From assembly GCF_022811685.1 (NCBI RefSeq), contig NZ_CP094532.1, positions 248,001-312,000 of the forward strand: 64,000 nucleotides of DNA. Direction: 5' to 3'. Below are positions 61,901 to 64,000 of this stretch, in pieces. The position numbers were made by a program, and so were the translations under genes. The stretch is from Chryseobacterium suipulveris (GTDB lineage Bacteria; Bacteroidota; Bacteroidia; Flavobacteriales; Weeksellaceae). Positions within the stretch are counted from its first letter, which is position 1. Every line of letters starts with the position of its first letter. The notes under the pieces are model-generated. The model saw nothing but the letters and a program-made list of their open reading frames with translations. It was not told where the DNA came from and searched no databases.

Positions 61901-62131
61901 ATGAATGTAGAGCAGTTTTGCAACCTGTTGAAAGATGAATTAAAAGAACAGTCAACGGTGACGCCTGAAACCAATTTCAAAGAACTTGAAAACTACGGTT
62001 CGCTTTCTGCGGTTCTTGTCATGCAACTTGTAGAAGACCATTTCGGCGTGAAGATTAATCCGAGAGGTTTCCGAAGCATCACAACCGTAAACGAGTTGGT
62101 GGAGGCAATTGGTAGAGAAAAGTTTGACTAA
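61901..62131 (+). CDS. Stand-alone acyl/aminoacyl carrier protein
   Basis: 76 residues from ATG 61901; an upstream ATG at 61811 would overlap the divergent gene. Four-helix carrier fold with the phosphopantetheine Ser in NYGSLSAVLVMQLVEDHFG (S34). The residue before the Ser is Gly, not the usual Asp of the DSL motif. It is the only plus-strand gene inside the minus-strand cluster, divergent from the beta-helix acyltransferase and convergent (4-nt overlap) with the GNAT gene. It probably carries the amino acid activated by the adenylation enzyme at 62742-64000. Confidence 0.82.
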   Translation: MNVEQFCNLLKDELKEQSTVTPETNFKELENYGSLSAVLVMQLVEDHFGVKINPRGFRSITTVNELVEAIGREKFD

Positions 62132-62745
62132 ATTTTTTTAAGCAAAATTAATTTTTTTACACAAGGATAAATTTTATTTTCTTGATTGTCAATCTCTAAA
62201 GATTGAAATTTTGTAAATCCTATTTTTTCATAATATTCAATAGCAGAAATATTGTTTTCTAAGACATTGATATAAACATACTCATTAGAGATTTTGCTCA
62301 TTTGCTCATTAATCATTTTTTTTGCAACCCCCATTCCGCGGGACTTTTCATCAACATAGATGTATTCTACAAAATCTTTATTTTCGGAAGTGTTTTTTAC
62401 ATCGGGTAAACTATTTGCATTTTTTACGAAGTTTTCCAGGTGTTTTCTCTCCAACCAAATCGGAAACAATTCGCCCTTACTTTGGTAATAGTTGTGATTG
62501 GTGAAAATTAATGAGCAACAACCCACAATTTGGTGATTTATCTCAGCAATAGAATAAGTATTCAAGGAAAGTTCGATATCTAAATTTTCATCGTCATTAA
62601 GAAACTGGGTAAGATATCGCCTGGTGGTTTCTGTATCGCAACCAAATAGATTGTTAAAGGTGTTGGAATCAGAGGTTTTTTCAATCTCGATAATAGCGTT
62701 TACAATAAAGGGAATGTCTTCTTTTGTGGCGTTTCTTACATTCAT
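62128..62745 (-). CDS. GNAT-family N-acyltransferase
   Basis: 205 residues. Gcn5-type fold: IRNATKEDIPFI-like start, a strand IVGCCSLIF, the acetyl-CoA pyrophosphate loop SRGMGVAKKMI (about 135-145) and INVLENNISAIEYYEKIGF near the end. Its start overlaps the stop of the upstream adenylation gene by 4 nt (ATGA), so it belongs to the same operon and may acetylate or acylate the amino group of the activated substrate. Confidence 0.88.
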   Translation of the reverse strand: MNVRNATKEDIPFIVNAIIEIEKTSDSNTFNNLFGCDTETTRRYLTQFLNDDENLDIELSLNTYSIAEINHQIVGCCSLIFTNHNYYQSKGELFPIWLERKHLENFVKNANSLPDVKNTSENKDFVEYIYVDEKSRGMGVAKKMINEQMSKISNEYVYINVLENNISAIEYYEKIGFTKFQSLEIDNQENKIYPCVKKLILLKKI

Positions 62746-64000
62746 GATAACGTTTTTTTCAGGGCATTTCGGTCGGTTTTTCCGGAAGTGTTTTCCGGGA
62801 ATTTCGCAATTTTGATTATTCTCGACGGGACTGCATAATCAGCCAGGTTTTTCCTGAGGTGGTTCAACAATTCCTGTTCGTCAATTGTTTCGCTGTTGAC
62901 AAACATCACGAGTTCATCGTTGTCATTTTGGTCTTTGTGAACGACGGCTACACTTACTGCATTATTAAGAATTTGGTTGGCAAAGTATTCGATTTCCCCA
63001 AGTTCGATACGAAATCCGTTGATTTTTGCCTGAAAATCAATGCGGTTAAGGTAATAAAAATCCCCATCTTCATCCCGAAAACACCAGTCGCCGGTTTTGT
63101 ATAGTTTTTTATCTTCAATAATGATAAAGGTTTCTTTTGTTTTTTCGGGGTTTTTCCAATATTCTTTGGTCAGGAACTTTCCGGAGAGCAGCAGTTCTCC
63201 TTCTGAATCTTCATTATTCAGGAAGCTCATTTCGCTGTCGGTCATTGATTTGCCGATGCAGATGATCCCATTTCTGTCCTTTAGCGGATTTTCGATTTTG
63301 TAGTGGGTGCAGAAAATGGTGTTTTCAGTAGGACCATAAACATTGTAGAGATTCGCATTTGGCACAAAACCTTTCCAGTTTTCAATCTGTTTAGTCAGTA
63401 ACGCTTCACCGCAGAACAAATTCAGTCGCAAACTGTTGTTCTTGATTTCAGGATCAAGATAAGGAATGATGAGGTTTAAGATGCTTGGAACCATCAATGC
63501 AACGGTAATTTCGTTGGCTTCAAGCAGATCGAGAATCTGTAGATATTTGGTTTCCTTTTTATGGAGGGTAACCACGGTAGAACCGTACATCCAGGGAATC
63601 AGATAGCTCATTACCGACAGATCAAAAGTAAGCTCAAACATCTGCAAAACCTTGTCTTCCGGCGTCAGTTTTCCGAAAGTGGTTTCAAATGATTTTGTGA
63701 AATAGTAAAGGTTTGAAAACGTGATCGGAACTCCTTTCGGATTGCCTGTACTTCCCGAAGTAAAGAGGATGTAAGCGTTTTCAGATAATAAGAAATCCTT
63801 TGGTTTCGAGAGTTCCAGGTCAAATATCTGTTTCGAATCCGCGCAGGTTACTCCAAAATCTTCCTCAAAATCTACAGAAGTCAGAATGAGCTTTATTTCT
63901 GCCTGCTCGATTGCGCTCAGGTTTTTACTTAAAGGAAAATCTGGATGAATCGGAACATAAGTTCTACCTTCAAACCAAACCGCTAAAATTGAAGCGTACA
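62742..64000 (-). CDS. Amino-acid adenylation enzyme (A domain), 5' end beyond the window
   Basis: The frame is open to the right edge. It covers 418 codons of an ANL-superfamily adenylation domain: A3 core YILFTSGSTGNPKG, A5 NVYGPTENT, A7 YKTGDW, A8 INGFRIELGEIEY and A10 NTSGKTDR with the catalytic Lys. The sequence is of NRPS/DltA type, activating an amino acid as adenylate and loading a carrier protein. No condensation or carrier domain follows before the stop, so it is a stand-alone loader, and the free carrier at 61901 is the obvious partner. Substrate specificity cannot be read reliably by eye. Confidence 0.9.
   Translation of the reverse strand, partial: YASILAVWFEGRTYVPIHPDFPLSKNLSAIEQAEIKLILTSVDFEEDFGVTCADSKQIFDLELSKPKDFLLSENAYILFTSGSTGNPKGVPITFSNLYYFTKSFETTFGKLTPEDKVLQMFELTFDLSVMSYLIPWMYGSTVVTLHKKETKYLQILDLLEANEITVALMVPSILNLIIPYLDPEIKNNSLRLNLFCGEALLTKQIENWKGFVPNANLYNVYGPTENTIFCTHYKIENPLKDRNGIICIGKSMTDSEMSFLNNEDSEGELLLSGKFLTKEYWKNPEKTKETFIIIEDKKLYKTGDWCFRDEDGDFYYLNRIDFQAKINGFRIELGEIEYFANQILNNAVSVAVVHKDQNDNDELVMFVNSETIDEQELLNHLRKNLADYAVPSRIIKIAKFPENTSGKTDRNALKKTLS

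Overview
The window looks like a chromosomal segment of a flavobacterium close to Chryseobacterium/Kaistella (Bacteroidota, Weeksellaceae). The reasons are the low GC content, -7 promoter boxes of the TAnnTTTG type, a type IX secretion-style C-terminal domain, families largely confined to Bacteroidota (DUF4271, DUF4296, fused CzcA-outer membrane factor), and conserved housekeeping gene neighbourhoods (birA / rsfS-ftsH-LUD-cdsA-psd).

Positions 1-19110 are accessory DNA: a genomic island whose right border is the 3' half of a tRNA-Asn gene (19067-19110), next to a Bacteroidota-type tyrosine recombinase (17635-18846) with three 14-bp arm-site-like repeats upstream. From left to right it holds a broken second integrase (1-282), a single-ORF DDE insertion sequence (995-2287), and a mercury/heavy-metal region: ArsR repressor with a palindrome in its promoter, MerTP with an in-frame TGA exactly at the first Cys of its CxxC, a GDCCVxC protein, a Fur-family regulator, a small exported DUF6660-like protein, a CzcA fused to its own outer-membrane channel, CzcB, a broken methyltransferase-like membrane protein, and a P1B ATPase closed by a strong terminator. 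After it come decayed or unusual defence-type genes: an FRG remnant, an unknown protein with a PD-(D/E)XK-like core, and an AbiE toxin-antitoxin pair whose toxin is interrupted by two stops. Disrupted reading frames are frequent in the island and absent from the rest.

Positions 19161-22883 encode a type IIG restriction-modification enzyme that carries an apparent IS200/IS605-like HUH transposase domain between methyltransferase motifs III and IV. Its linker is an 18-bp tandem array flanked by two perfect palindromes. This is the most unusual single gene in the window.

Positions 23062-57418 are mostly core genome: peptidase T, HMG-CoA lyase, sulfurtransferase, OsmC, a CPA2 antiporter, phospholipid synthesis (cdsA, psd), FtsH, RsfS, BirA, an LptF/G permease, Tgt, a DPM1-like glycosyltransferase, HemD, an S9 peptidase, a two-component system, a methyltransferase, a secreted DNRLRE protein, Mfd, a P-loop ATPase, Pth, and an inorganic-carbon module (beta-carbonic anhydrase, SulP transporter, and a second carbonic anhydrase at 57524-58210). 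Short tandem repeats of 7-nt period with different sequences recur between genes and once inside a gene, and a palindromic repeat is inserted in frame in mfd.

Positions 58298-64000 form a compact biosynthetic locus that runs off the right edge: an acyl-carrier-protein domain fused to an LnmK/Pnap_2097-like enzyme, a serine-acetyltransferase-like enzyme, a glycosyltransferase, a left-handed beta-helix acyltransferase, a free carrier protein, a GNAT enzyme and an amino-acid adenylation enzyme. Together they suggest an activated amino or hydroxy acid that is acylated and attached to a sugar. The product cannot be named from sequence.
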